Assembly (NCBI GenBank): GCA_012064415.1
Contig: SSNU01000041.1
Location: 132,330 to 196,329 of the forward strand
Reading direction: 5' to 3'
DNA length: 64,000 bases
DNA from: Gyrodactylus bullatarudis
Lineage: Eukaryota; Platyhelminthes; Monogenea; Gyrodactylidea; Gyrodactylidae
A model generated the notes under the pieces. The model worked only from the letters and a program-made list of their open reading frames with translations. It was not told where the DNA came from and ran no database searches. A program made the translations under genes and the position numbers. Shown one piece after another: positions 50,701 through 61,691 of this stretch. Every line of letters starts with the position of its first letter. Within the stretch, counting starts at the first letter, position 1.

Positions 50701-53319
50701 GTGCAGCCAGATAAGCAGCCAGGAATATCGACAAGGCCTTGCATCGTGTAGGAGGACTCTGTTGAGAAAGAACCGATTAATGTAAAACATGCCTAAGAGA
50801 ATATACAAATTCAAATGTACCACAATTTCTGATTGAAGGGGCGAGTTGATTGGCATCCGCAAGTGGCATCGAACCAAACCGGTTTCTTCCGAATGGCCAC
50901 AATTGTATTCTCTCAGGGTAATGGGAAATTCCTCATCAAATAGCAAGGGTTTGGCACCATTCTTGAAGTACCACCTGGGAGCTAGATTTGTATGATAATC
51001 AGAGGGAAGTCGGGCACAATACAAGTTGATAACATTGAGTGATGAAGAGAGGGGCAAATTTGGATGACGACCTTCCACGAGGATGTCGTCAAGGAATTGA
51101 ATATTGTCGATGGTAGAATGATGAAATGCATCATGGATTATACAGTGGTTAATCAGACTTTGTTCCATTTTGAAGTAGGGATCAATGTCTTCTGCCTTGT
51201 CATTCCCTGTTAAATAGAGGAGACGAGCGACATTGTCTGTGTTGCTGGCCACCTGAGTGCGTGCCTTGATGAGGAGACTCTCGCAAAATGTCTTGGGTGT
51301 ATTGTAATTTATTATGAGGTTGCATCTAAGAGAAAAGAAACCCTGTACTCCTCTCGAGTGGATGAAGGTGCAACTTTTAATGATGAAAAAGGAACTTACT
51401 TTGGCAGGGAACTATTACTCAGGATGGATAGGGATAGCTTGGATGCAATCAAGGTGTTATAGTTGCCCTTTTTAAAATCAACAATATTCTTCTCTTGGCT
51501 GATGGGAATTCGAAATTCTTTGAGACGCTCCTTTTCCCGTTCGCTGAGTAAATGAGAACCGAACCGAGACTCGTCCTCGTCCTGGTTCGTGTTGGATGCA
51601 TTTTTAGAATTATCCCCTTGACTTTTTTCAGTTATCCTATCAGCAAAAAGATGACACGATTTAACATGAAAGAATCTCTCATCCCATGAACAGTACTCTT
51701 CGAATAATCTCGCCAGGGAGTAGGCAGAGAACTGACACTTGACCAACAGGATAGAGCATAGCCTGGGTATTTTCTTCTCTTCAGAGTTATTCAGTAGGAC
51801 AGCTCGATAAACAAGGCAATCCTCTTCGTCTTCAAATTCATCCTTTTGCATCTCAGAAGTTGGAATAAAGTTTAGACTTGAATTGGAACTGCTACGACTG
51901 ATATTGCCTAAATTTTGAGAGAAAATAACCTATTTTTAATTTAGCCAAGGATATTTTTAAACATACTTTTAGATCTAGATTGAGAATCCTGATTTGATCT
52001 GTACTGAGAGGAACGTCTAGTTTTTCTAGTTTTTGATGAGGAGCGTTGAGTCTTTTCTTTCTCATCCTTTATACAAGGTCCGCCAAGGCCAGAGTCTTTA
52101 AATTGACCAAATCCAGTGTATCCAGGAACATCAAAACCAGAGACACTTCCATGTTCTTTAGGAACTTTAGCACATTCAATTCGAAAGTTTAAATCAGGAT
52201 AATATTCTTTGAAAATGTCAATTATTTTGAGAATCTTTGGCGATAACATTTGTCTGAATCCTTCTAGAGATTTACAAGAATCGAAATTCTCTTGGTATAG
52301 ACGGCCAACTAAAATGAATTGAGTCAAATTGTAGTGCAGGTAAGCTGTTAACTCTGCCAGTATATTTTGGAGCTTGGAATCGTTATTTTTGCATGTCTCT
52401 GTGATGATTTTCATTTTTACAGACATTGCAGAGAGATGTTTAACGAATATCCTACAAACTACCCCGAAACACCAATAACAGAGCTCATAGTAGACTTTAA
52501 TGCACTTTTCATATGCTCTCTGGCAATAAGCGTAAACGTTACTTAGCCAAATACGATCTTCTTCAAAGAGTGAATTTTGAATTTCTCCGATATTCTTTAT
52601 AAAATTTTCTCCTCTGGCTGTGTTTGTAACCAAATGTTGAGAATGCTTCTGACCATCTTCGAGAATTCGGATACAAGCATGAGCCGTCTCACAAGGGTCA
52701 AATTTTTCCACAACCTTGACTATTTTTGCATTGGGAAGGGCTCCCAAAGAGAGTAGATTAACAAGCTCTGATGTCGTCTCGAGTTCTTCATCAATTTGAA
52801 AAGAATTCAAATCAGATAACAAACCTTCCATGAATCGAATACATTTCAAATTAGGAGGTTTATCTACGAATGTTGATTTTTTCCCCTCATCAATTATAAG
52901 AAGATTGTAGTTTTTAGGGTCTACAGCGGACGCTAAAGCGATAGGTTGAATGTGGATCTTTGAAGTTTTATCCTCTAAATTAGTAGAAATCGACCATTTT
53001 GTGATAGTTTGAAAAATATTCAAATATTCATGAACAGATGATTCTAAAGTAATAGTAAAAAATAATTACCTTGCACAAGGAGAATGATACGCTTAAGATG
53101 AGGATCCAAATCACACAATGAATTTATATAGAAGAATTTATCATTTATACTTGAAACAAAGTACTTTTTACTCGAATTTAATAAGGAGTAATTAACATAA
53201 ATCTAAATAATTATTTACTGCTAAACTCATACTTGATAAGATAATGGAATTAGGTGATTAGAAGGAACATTGCTAAGTATTTTTTTGGAAATAGAGTCAG
53301 ATGTCTTTTTAGAAGTCAT
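44777..53319 (-). CDS. Dcr-1: Dicer-1, miRNA-processing RNase III
   Basis: Cleaves pre-miRNA hairpins in the cytoplasm. Sixteen minus exons: 53233-53319, 53070-53202, 51967-53043, 51400-51907, 50821-51325, 50510-50758, 49841-50450, 49643-49778, 49049-49587, 48919-48973, 48336-48654, 47401-48272, 47072-47288, 46690-46987, 45029-45104, 44777-44966. All phases close: 1956 residues. The N-terminal ~600 residues align in position with the helicase but lack a GKT Walker A and a DECH box. The dimerisation fold contains LYCARLPSDYH. PAZ lies at about 1060-1220. RNase IIIa has ERMETIGDSFLKF and KSLADCIESLIGCYL; RNase IIIb has YQRLEFLGDAVLDYLIT and KALGDVFESLAGAIFLDS, so all catalytic acidic residues are kept. 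The end is a dsRNA-binding domain (GCGSFIGIGRNYRLAKSLAA). NIPKSPVRELMELEP is the Dicer-1 signature before it, ruling out Dicer-2. Confidence 0.95.
45105..46689 (-). other. Long 1.6-kb intron of Dicer-1
   Basis: All other Dicer-1 introns are under about 320 nt; this one, between RNase IIIb and the exon encoding KFASNIPKSPVREL, is 1585 nt. It is rich in GA runs (45680-45703, 46085-46101, 46252-46267) and has no open frame of note. Coding on both sides joins in phase 1. Confidence 0.7.
45680..45703. repeat. GA dinucleotide repeat
   Basis: Near-perfect GA run in the long Dicer-1 intron. Similar shorter runs sit at about 46085-46101 and 46252-46267. Confidence 0.8.
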
Positions 53320-53434
53320 GAATTTTGAAAAATCACAGTCTTAAAAGAAGAAAGTACAATTCGATTTTGAATATTTTCTAGAATCTTTCTTGTGTTTATC
53401 GAATATTTGAAAAACGTGCTACTAATAGTGATAA
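53320..53434. promoter_or_regulatory. Divergent promoter gap, Dicer-1 / CCT5
   Basis: 115 bp between outward-facing start codons, so both promoters overlap here or the genes share one. No TATA box is evident, as expected for housekeeping genes. Confidence 0.55.
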
Positions 53435-55066
53435 ATGATTGCTCCTCCTCAACAGAACCTTCAACTTGCATTTGACGAGTATGGAAGGCCCTTTATTATT
53501 CTCAAAGACCAGGAAAAGAAGAAACGTCTTGCTGGTATTGACGCTCACAAGTCTCACATTCTTGCCGCAAAGGTTGTTGCTTCCACTTTGAGAACATCAC
53601 TTGGTCCCAAGGGTTTGGACAAAATCATGGTTAGTCCCGATGGAGATGTCACTTGCACAAACGATGGTCGAACCATTCTTGAGAAAATGGATGTTGAACA
53701 TGAGATTGCTAAGCTCTTGGTTCAGTTGAGCAAATCTCAGGATGATGAAATTGGTGATGGAACCACAGGAGTCGTCGTTTTGGCAGGAGCTTTACTCGAG
53801 AATGCTGAAGAACTTCTTAATAAAGGTATTCATCCTATAAGAATAGCTGATGGATATGAAGTTGCTGCCAAAAAAGCACTCAGTCATTTAGATTCGATTG
53901 CAGAGAAATTCGAATTCTCTCTTGAAAATAGAGAACCTCTAGTAAAATGTGCCATGACATCTCTCGGCTCAAAAATCGTCAACAGAGCTCATAGAGTTTT
54001 TGGAGAAATGGCTGTCGATGCAGTACTTTCTGTGGCTGATATTCAAAGGAAAGACGTTGACTTTGAACTCATCAAAATTGAAGGCAAAGTTGGTGGACGC
54101 CTAGAGGATTCCATGCTTATTCGTGGTGTCATTGTGGACAAAGATTTTTCGCACCCTCAAATGCCCAGCGAAGTAAAGGATGCCAAGTTAGCCATTTTGA
54201 CGTGTCCATTTGAACCACCTAAACCTAAAACCAAACATAATCTTTACATTGAAAGTGTAGATGACTACAAAAAACTGCGTGCGTTTGAAGCTGAAAAGTT
54301 CTCATCTATGATTAAAATGGTAAAAGATGCTGGTGCAAACTTAGTAATTTGTCAATGGGGTTTCGATGATGAAGCTAATCATCTTTTATTGAACAATTCT
54401 CTCCCTGCCGTCAGATGGGTTGGAGGACCAGAAATCGAATTAATTGCCATTGCCACAGGAGGTCGAATTGTTCCTAGATTTGAAGAGCTCTCAGCCGATA
54501 AATTGGGTAAAGCTGGAATTGTACGGGAACTTTCTTTTGGTACTACCCGTGACAAAATGCTAGTCATAGAAGACTGCAAGAACAGTAAAGTTGTCACTTG
54601 TTTTATTCGTGGAAGTTCAAGAATGATTGTCGATGAAGCCAAGAGATCTCTCAATGATGCTCTATGTGTAGTTAGAAACCTAGTTAAAGATCCCAGAGTT
54701 CTTGCTGGTGGTGGAGCATGCGAATTGTCATGCGCTCTAGCTATCTCTGAAGAAGCTGAAAAAGTATCTGGTCTTGAACAGTATGGTATGAGAGCATTTG
54801 CTGAAGCTCTCGAAACAATACCAATGGCCTTGGCTGAAAACTCAGGTCTTCCATCGATTGAAACTGTCGCTGAATTAAAGGCCAGACATATTTCTGAGAA
54901 AAATCCCCACCTAGGAGTTGATTGTATGCATACCGGAGATAATGACATGATCAAGCAGAATGTATTGGAAACTCTAAGTAGTAAAAAGGCCCAGATTATG
55001 CTTTCTGTCCAGTTGTGCAAGATGATCCTCAAAATTGATGACATAAGAGAGACGATTGACCAATAA
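53435..55066 (+). CDS. CCT5: T-complex protein 1 subunit epsilon (CCT5 chaperonin)
   Basis: Epsilon subunit of the cytosolic CCT/TRiC ring that folds actin, tubulin and other proteins with ATP. A single uninterrupted exon of 543 residues, full family length. Visible motifs: ATP-binding [19 protein letters not shown] near residue 60, [20 protein letters not shown] (GDGTT nucleotide loop) near 109, apical-domain [15 protein letters not shown], and [15 protein letters not shown] plus [20 protein letters not shown] in the equatorial domain. The N-terminal [17 protein letters not shown] is typical of CCT5. The lack of introns contrasts with its neighbours and could reflect intron loss. AATAAA lies near 55129. 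Shares a 115-bp gap with Dicer-1. Confidence 0.97.
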   Translation: MIAPPQQNLQLAFDEYGRPFIILKDQEKKKRLAGIDAHKSHILAAKVVASTLRTSLGPKGLDKIMVSPDGDVTCTNDGRTILEKMDVEHEIAKLLVQLSKSQDDEIGDGTTGVVVLAGALLENAEELLNKGIHPIRIADGYEVAAKKALSHLDSIAEKFEFSLENREPLVKCAMTSLGSKIVNRAHRVFGEMAVDAVLSVADIQRKDVDFELIKIEGKVGGRLEDSMLIRGVIVDKDFSHPQMPSEVKDAKLAILTCPFEPPKPKTKHNLYIESVDDYKKLRAFEAEKFSSMIKMVKDAGANLVICQWGFDDEANHLLLNNSLPAVRWVGGPEIELIAIATGGRIVPRFEELSADKLGKAGIVRELSFGTTRDKMLVIEDCKNSKVVTCFIRGSSRMIVDEAKRSLNDALCVVRNLVKDPRVLAGGGACELSCALAISEEAEKVSGLEQYGMRAFAEALETIPMALAENSGLPSIETVAELKARHISEKNPHLGVDCMHTGDNDMIKQNVLETLSSKKAQIMLSVQLCKMILKIDDIRETIDQ

Positions 55067-55185
55067 CTGGCCAGGTGCTTTTCTACCCTATTTCTCTACA
55101 TTTAAATTTACAAATGGCATTAAAACATTAATAAAATTGAATTTATTCTTTTTACAAATACATTTTATCTAAATTAAGACTATTA

Positions 55186-55558
55186 TTATTGAGAAAATTG
55201 CCGCTGTGCCCTTTGTACAGACTCTGGCAGTCTCCCTTGAAGATACATCGACATGTCGATGAATCTTTCCACACAGTTTGAAATGCACGAAGCTCTTTTG
55301 TCGTCCATTTTGGACCCAGGTGCCCCAGTTATGCATTTGTCCCAACAAACGTTATTGACATTATAAACTTGTGCTTGAAAAGCTGCTTTAGCCTGACTTT
55401 CGGCTATAAAGCGTTCTAGCTCTTTACTTCCTGAGTTGGATGGCGAATTATCGAATTTGGAAGAATTCAATAAATCATCATAGTTTCTAGATGTGAAAAA
55501 ATGAGGATTAATCGATATTTATGGTTAAAATCTGAAACACTAACGAATATGATGACAT
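55186..55558 (-). CDS. Mitochondrial import chaperone Tim8
   Basis: Small intermembrane-space chaperone which, with Tim13, carries hydrophobic proteins to the inner membrane. Minus exons 55545-55558 (ATG TCA TCA TAT TC) and 55186-55486 join in phase 2, giving 104 residues. The twin Cys-x3-Cys motifs are CWDKC and CISNC, spaced as in Tim8, followed by VERFIDMSMYLQGRL, the family's ERFIDTS-like helix. The N-terminus is Ser/Asn-rich (NYDDLLNSSKFDNSP), somewhat longer than in human Tim8. No presequence, as expected for an import route based on oxidative folding. Confidence 0.9.
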
Positions 55559-55668
55559 TTTTCAAAATAGCAAAAAGTGCAACAAAATAAATGTATAGTC
55601 GATCACAAATTGTTTGAAAGGAGATGTAGTTTTAAAACTAACTTTACTTTTATAATTGAAAATTTCAG
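55559..55668. promoter_or_regulatory. Divergent promoter gap, Tim8 / mS26
   Basis: 110 bp between start codons of two nuclear genes for mitochondrial proteins, in opposite directions. Likely a shared promoter. Confidence 0.55.
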
Positions 55669-56274
55669 ATGAATTTCATCTCTAGAGGAATACGTACTCC
55701 TGTTAGATATAGAAAAAATCCAAGAATCTACCCTATCGCAAAATGTAATTCTCTTGATTTAATATTTAGCAAAATTCTTTCGTGTTAGAGAATCGCAAAG
55801 AATAAAATTAGCTGAATATAACTTGTATATAGAGTATGCGTCAGAGTACCAGCGTCATTACTCTTCTCTTATGTAAGATGGATAACTTTTATAGCTATTA
55901 GAGAAATGTTCAAATCAGAAAATCGCTCATTGGGAGCTGCTGATTCAGGCATGGGAGTTAATCAGTTTTTCGACATTGACGAAGCTCAAAAATTGAATCA
56001 AAAGTGGAATGAAGAAACTTATGAATCCTCAAAAGAGTATTTTGAAAATATTCTCAAAACAATTCGAGATCACAAAATTAGCTTGAAAGATAAGTTCAAT
56101 AGCCTAGATGAAGATTACAACAAAAAGCTGACTGAGAAGATGGAATTTATCATTGCCAACAAGGACTCTATTATTACAAGGGAGAACTTGGACCAGAAAG
56201 TTGACGAAATTATCGATGGTCCTATTAAAAATTACAATTACCTAATAAATAGAAAAGGAGAAAAAGTTTTGTAG
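55669..56274 (+). CDS. MRPS26: Mitochondrial small ribosomal subunit protein mS26
   Basis: Component of the mitochondrial small ribosomal subunit. Three plus exons: 55669-55744, 55770-55872, 55902-56274; phases 1 and 2 close, 183 residues. Introns are only 25 and 29 nt by my borders, which is extremely short. The basic N-terminus (RGIRTPVRYRKNPRIYPIAK) suits a mitochondrial targeting signal and leads into SKFFRVRE, matching the family's PPAKSK block. A long helical middle follows. The C-terminus IITRENLDQKVDEIIDGPIK then NYNYLINRKGEKV corresponds closely to the [22 protein letters not shown] end of vertebrate mS26. The last exon alone forms an open frame from an internal ATG at 55906; the full start at 55669 restores the N-terminal motifs. 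Confidence 0.85.
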
Positions 56275-56860
56275 ACTTGTACTCTTTCTGTGAATGTAGA
56301 TTTTTCACCATTTATTGGATAGAATCACAAAAATAAAAAGCTGTTTAAAGTTTAAATTCTTTCAGAAAATCACGAAAAACTGGAACCCGAGTTGTAGGGG
56401 TTTGCACTCATATTATTACAATTTTGAAAATATGACAAGGTATAAAATCCTTAATAAAGAATACTCCTAAATGCTTGAAACTTTCTAGAATTTTTTTATT
56501 AATAACAATATTACTGACTAGTAGATAAACGAATATATGAAAAAGTATTCCCAAACTTCAATCTCCGAGCATTGGTTAATTCTCAGACATTAAAATTTCC
56601 CAGTGTAAAATTATAGCTTTAATCTTTCTACCCTCTAGAATCACATACATTTTCTTGTGTAATTCCAGTGTATGTTTTAGTATAAACTGTAGGAAAGTTA
56701 AAATAAAATTATCCTTGTCGTCTTTACTCAATTTATCATAGTTTTTGAGCGGGATTTTTCAGAAATCTCTTCTCATTAGATATTACTGTATTAATGATTT
56801 GTTCATTTAAAAAAATACACGTGTAGTAGATCATTTTATTGTGAAAAACCAATTTCACTA

Positions 56861-57109
56861 TTAATTCGGAATATTGAACAAGTGAGATATTTTCATTGCC
56901 GCCTGTCCCAAAAGGGACTGACGCGTGAGAGATTTTTCATCAATCATGGGCTTTTCATAGATCTCTCTTAGTAGATCTTCTTTGAGATAGCACAGGAAGA
57001 ATAACTCTTGAGCCAGCCAAGCGAAGAAAACCAGGGATATAATGATGCAGAGGAAGCCGAAGCCTGACTCTGACAACAGATAAGCTTGCTCTGACCATTT
57101 TTCACTCAT
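56861..57109 (-). CDS. Small single-pass membrane protein, unknown
   Basis: 82 residues from the ATG at 57109. A hydrophilic start (MSEKWSEQAYLLSES) precedes one strong hydrophobic segment (GFGFLCIIISLVFFAWLAQE) and continues FFLCYLKEDLLREIYEKP, then a polar tail ending HLFNIPN. An AATTACAG acceptor lies just upstream, so the true start may be in an earlier exon, possibly reading in-frame as DEMSEKW. I do not recognise the family. AT-rich, isolated between mS26 and a long noncoding stretch. Confidence 0.5.
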   Translation of the reverse strand: MSEKWSEQAYLLSESGFGFLCIIISLVFFAWLAQELFFLCYLKEDLLREIYEKPMIDEKSLTRQSLLGQAAMKISHLFNIPN

Positions 57110-59823
57110 CTCATCTGTAATTTTATTAATGATAGTGTATGAATGAATCAGAGTTGTGGTTTGCATTCAAATTAACAAGACTGCAAATCAAAGATGAAAG
57201 GAAGGCTTGAGAATGAGCAAATTTGTACTTTGGTGAGAACAATGCAGTGGTAGTAGTGAGAGAAAGAGGGTTTGGCTCAGATAAACATCTGCAATGATGA
57301 CTACTCTTTCTCGGTGATGGAATTGAACCAAGTCAAGTGAAACTCAATGAGCAGAACAGAGTAGAGAGAGAGAGAAACTTGAAATTGGAATCTGATTTCT
57401 TCCATCTATTAATAGTCAAATGAGCGAGCTTCTTCCCTCCCCCGTAGAACCTAGCTTATGACTAGGCAGACAGGGGGAGTAAAGGATCAACATGCGATAA
57501 TTGTATTGCATTGTATCACTGTAAAAATGAAAAAAATCATGAATCAATAAGATCAAGAAAAATATTTATTTGTGAGTAATAACAAATGGCCAATGTCTGA
57601 TTTATATGTAAATGTGTGAGACAATGTTCTCGGCTATTTATCCACAACTTATTACTACTAAATAAACTACATTTAGCTTGTCTGTGTAACCATTGTAATT
57701 ATTAATTATCCCAACCAACGAGAGCAATGGACTAGGGAGTTGCAAGTCACGTTTGGCTTCAAGTGAACCAGGCATTGAGAGAGAGTCTTTTGAGAGGAAA
57801 TTCTCAGCTGATTATTTTTTCCTGGAAAAAAAACAAAGTTTTCTTATCTCTTTTATGCTAATATTGATTAATGCAGACTGATAATTCGTTTTCCTATTGA
57901 ATAATGATGAAGGATAACCCTGATGAAATCGATCAATAACAAAAGTCAAGGTGTAGATTTGTAGATGATCGATATCGACAAGGTTCAATTTGGAAATGGG
58001 ATCATCTGTGACAGGTGTAATTTTGTATTCCTTCCTTAGTCATTTGTCCTACATTTTTTCTAATTGTACATAATATGTCCTACATTAAATTAATTATAAA
58101 TGTAAAATATACGGCATATATCTACAATGTACAAGTGTAATTTAAAGAAGAGAGAAATTGGTTAAATGCATTTTCCCCCTTCCCCACCCAGTAGGAGGCA
58201 ATAAATGTACTCTATTCATTAAATACATTAAGTAAAACTGTAACAGTAGATTCCATCATGGAACAAAACAGTTTTCCTATTCAAGTCTAAACTCTTTTCA
58301 TCAACAAGGTGTACATATTATTAAGCTTCCAAAATGACCTTACTTTTGTGTGTGTGTGTATGTGACTGGCTTGAAGAGATTATATTTTTAGGAGGTTGAC
58401 TTTGATCTTTGAGTGAATAAACAAATTAACAAAAAAATTACAACAACAAATCAGAAATGATCAATAAAACTGCTGCTCAAATAAACAATAAATTCATAAT
58501 TCAATAATAATGTGAACTCATCGAACTTGGAGAAAAGGAGCCAAAAGATTGAGAACTGTATCAGTTGAAATAACGAACCTGTGAATCAAATTAACTAGGG
58601 ATCGAGAAAAAATACACACCAATTTGACACCAATCTCAATGATATCACAGAGAGAATGTTTCAACATTTGAGCAGAAAAAAAACAATGTCTTGTAACAAA
58701 AATTAGCAGAAAATCAATGAGGTTTTCAAATAAAAGATTTTTCACTCTTTTCACAAAATGGAGTGAATAGCTAGTAAATCAATATTGATTGATTCAGGTG
58801 TACAACTATTGACTCCAGACAATAACCCTGATGATGGTGGAAAAAAAGAAGAGAGAAACCAGAATTTAGTCTCATACAACCAACTGTACTGCCAGTGGAG
58901 AAAGAGAGACAAAGAGAACTGCTGTTGACTTGCCTCATGTCAGATAACAGGAATAAACTTTGACCAAACGAATATCTACTCTATGAAATAAGCTAAAACA
59001 TCTGAATTATAATTATTATATTTGGAGCAACCTTTCTGATTGAAATATCAATTCTGAGCATTATTTTGTATTGGAGCATGTCTCGGAAATGCTTCACCAT
59101 TGTGTCATTTGGTTATGAAATTCAAAAATTTTTCATATCGCCGCTCGATTTTCAATGATAACTGCTGATAACTGATCATTCTATTCCTGTAGTCAATGAT
59201 GAACTCTTTGTGAGGATTTATTAAGAATCAGGAGTGTACAGAAAACAGTTGGATCGCTCATTGTAATGAATGGGCATTTGGGAATGGGAGAGGTATTATT
59301 CATTTGACGAATCTCATGACTACAGTAGTAGTAAAGTAGTAAACGAGAGAGAGAGTGTAACACAGAGATGGTCTCACCTGTATATTAGTATAATTAGAGA
59401 AGAAGAGAGCAAGGTTTGCTTTTTCAAAGAGACAGTGCGCAATTCTGTTTATCTCGAAAATTTAAATTCTTCAGTCAGAGAAATTGAGAAGAATGTTCCG
59501 TGTAAGCTGTGCTCGAAATTTTTCGACTTGAGAATTTGCACACACACCATGTAACTGTTCTCTCTTTCTAATTCAAGGTCTCATAGACATCTCTCTTTAT
59601 GATCTCTGTTAGGCAGAAAAACTACGTTACATTAAAAATTAACAGACAGTTAATGAATAGAGAATGACATTCTCAATTAAGAAGAGAAAAACTTGAATTG
59701 AAACTTATTACAAATAAATATTATAATTATTATTATATATATGAAGAGGTCTCTTAATTACAATTCTTCTGAGAGATATCCGACCAAGAGAGAGACACAC
59801 CTTTTCTTCTTCTTCTCAGAAAT
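57110..59823. other. Noncoding: 2.7 kb between the small membrane protein and the CtBP-motif zinc-finger gene
   Basis: Divergent flanks, so both promoters should lie here. It contains a GT run near 58347-58358 and GA-rich patches at 57365-57375 and 59346-59355. The frames at 58518-58754 and 59270-59554 show no domain and are probably chance. Confidence 0.5.
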
Positions 59824-60783
59824 ATGAGTCTGTCAGACAATTCAAGGCCATTCAAGATCATGATGATGGAAGATACCGGTAAGGCTGGTGATGTAAAGTT
59901 GGACTTTCCAATGCCGGAAATCTCAACTAGATTAATAGCAGTTGGAGCTGAGGAGTCTGGCCAACAGATCAGGGAAAAGCCTCACATGGATGTTGGATTC
60001 AGGACAGCTGATGGTAAATATGTTTGTCGGATATGCGGAAGGAAGTTTGCTAATAGATTCTCTCTTACTGGCCACTACAAGTCGCATTACGAGTACCATG
60101 AGAAGCCTTACAGTTGCATAGACTGTGGCCTCAGGTACACTTCACCATCGAATTTGCATCATCACAGAGCTAAAAAGTGTTGCATTCTAAAATTGAAGAA
60201 TCTCCTCAAGCAACAAAACAACAATGACCCATCAGTCAGTCTGCTACACAACAACTCCTTGGCCAAGGGCCGTATGTCAAAGATCAACAAGAGTAATTCA
60301 ACAGTGCAATCTTCACTACAATCAGACATGACCTACCTTGTCCAAAAAGCCATCAAGGTAATTGAGCGCAGAAACTGGCTGTCGAATAAGCCACAAGGCC
60401 AGGGGAATGATAAATCCATTTACAAGTCCAATAGTCTTCTCCGCAGCTTTGCCATTAAGGAACTAATCGATATAATCGGATCCTCTTCAACCCCTTCTCA
60501 ACTACCTCGAGCCCATCAAGAGATAGAAAAAATGTCGTCAGACGAGCAGCCGGGAGTAACACTATCGGAAAGTAGCCTGGCACAAATCTCCGGACTCTTT
60601 ATGGGCATACTAAAGGGAAACTCTGAAGGAGTTGACGAAGAAATAAAGGTCGAGGAGGTTGATGACGACTCCTTACCCACAATGGTTCAGTTTGGTCGAT
60701 CTGAGCCAAAAATTGAACTAAAATTTTCCATTCGCTCTCTAGATGTTGAGACGAAGCCATTAGACCTAACAACAAGATCCTGA
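59824..60783 (+). CDS. Zinc-finger protein with two fingers and C-terminal CtBP-binding-type motif
   Basis: Probable transcriptional regulator of 319 residues in one uninterrupted exon. First finger at 68-88, CRICGRKFANRFSLTGHYKSH, is a standard C2H2. The second at 98-119 starts YSCIDCGLRYTSPSNLHHH and ends with Cys rather than His, a C2HC type; the linker (EKPYSC) is partly Kruppel-like but the fingers are nine residues apart. A Ser/Asn-rich middle contains a helical segment (MTYLVQKAIKVIERRNWL). The acidic region DEEIKVEEVDDDSLP precedes PLDLTTRS at the extreme C-terminus. P-L-D-L-T fits the PxDLS/T class bound by the corepressor CtBP, so a repressor role is inferred. The start ATG lies about 110 nt after a TATATATA stretch at 59734. 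Confidence 0.75.
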   Translation: MSLSDNSRPFKIMMMEDTGKAGDVKLDFPMPEISTRLIAVGAEESGQQIREKPHMDVGFRTADGKYVCRICGRKFANRFSLTGHYKSHYEYHEKPYSCIDCGLRYTSPSNLHHHRAKKCCILKLKNLLKQQNNNDPSVSLLHNNSLAKGRMSKINKSNSTVQSSLQSDMTYLVQKAIKVIERRNWLSNKPQGQGNDKSIYKSNSLLRSFAIKELIDIIGSSSTPSQLPRAHQEIEKMSSDEQPGVTLSESSLAQISGLFMGILKGNSEGVDEEIKVEEVDDDSLPTMVQFGRSEPKIELKFSIRSLDVETKPLDLTTRS

Positions 60784-61691
60784 ACCTCCCGCATCCCCCT
60801 TCCGATTCCTTACTTTCATTTTTACTTTTTTTATTATGAATAAATTGTCATAACTGAAAGAGTAAGCCTTACGATTGGTACTCTTGAGTTCTCTTGATAA
60901 AAATGTTCCCCTACAAATCACAAATGGGTAGTAGGAAGTTTTTTAGAGCAGTCCACTTGCAAAGCTATGTGAAAGAAAGCTCACAAAAAGATCAATTTTG
61001 AGATCGTTCAAAACTCGAATAAAACTACAAGGAACTTTATATTTTATGCAAAGTCAATATCTCCAGGGTTATTCTGACTATCTAGAGTAAAATTCTTTTT
61101 ACCACGCCTTGAAACATGATCGATTTTTATGCATTTTCTTTCACCATACGTGACTAATGAAATCATGAGGAGAACATGTCACACTCATAGCTTTATTACT
61201 ATTACTAAGGGCATGTTATTAAAGTTTGAATTAGTCAATTGTCAGTTTGATAAATCTCCCTCCTCTCCTTCCTTTCTAATGAACTCATGCATACGAATTG
61301 TATTATAACCTTGTGAGAAGTATGATCTCTTCTCATATATACAAATGTATGTATGTATGTTTATTGCACTAGAGTAATACAAATAGAGTAAAAAATCATT
61401 GCTAGCATGCGCAGATCATGATGATATACACAAGTATAGAAAAATAAACTTTCTTTTTTAATTTTACTTGACTTACAATGTTATTAGCCATTCAATAAGA
61501 ATATAAGATATTGAATAGAAAAGAATTCATTTAAATTTACTTAACCAATCAAAACTGTTAACCAATCAGGATGAAGAAAGCCAGCCAATCAGAGGCGAAT
61601 GTTTGGTAACGACGATAAAAATGAAGAATATAGCATTGCATTCAAAAGTTTGCTAATTCATCCTTACTCTTCTGATTGAATAAGTATTATA
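60784..61691. other. Noncoding: between zinc-finger gene and four-pass membrane protein
   Basis: 908 bp holding the zinc-finger 3' UTR (AATAAA near 60838) and the promoter of the next gene. A GTAT tetranucleotide run lies at about 61347-61359. Repeated CCAATCA boxes at about 61545, 61562 and 61585 may be CCAAT-type promoter elements. Confidence 0.5.

Noticed and set aside
53070..53319. The first two Dicer-1 exons considered as a separate small gene
   Set aside because: Phases 0 and 1 join them exactly to the large exon 51967-53043, and the combined length fits a Dicer N-terminus.
54379..55044. 221-codon minus frame opposite CCT5
   Set aside because: Shadow of the highly conserved CCT5 coding exon.
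58518..58754. 78-codon minus frame considered as an upstream exon of the small membrane protein
   Set aside because: No phase-compatible donor toward 57117 could be supported.
59270..59554. 94-codon plus frame with Cys pairs (PCKLCSKFFDLRICTH)
   Set aside because: It resembles half a zinc finger, but the spacing does not fit C2H2 and there is no splice link to the zinc-finger gene at 59824. Kept as probable chance.
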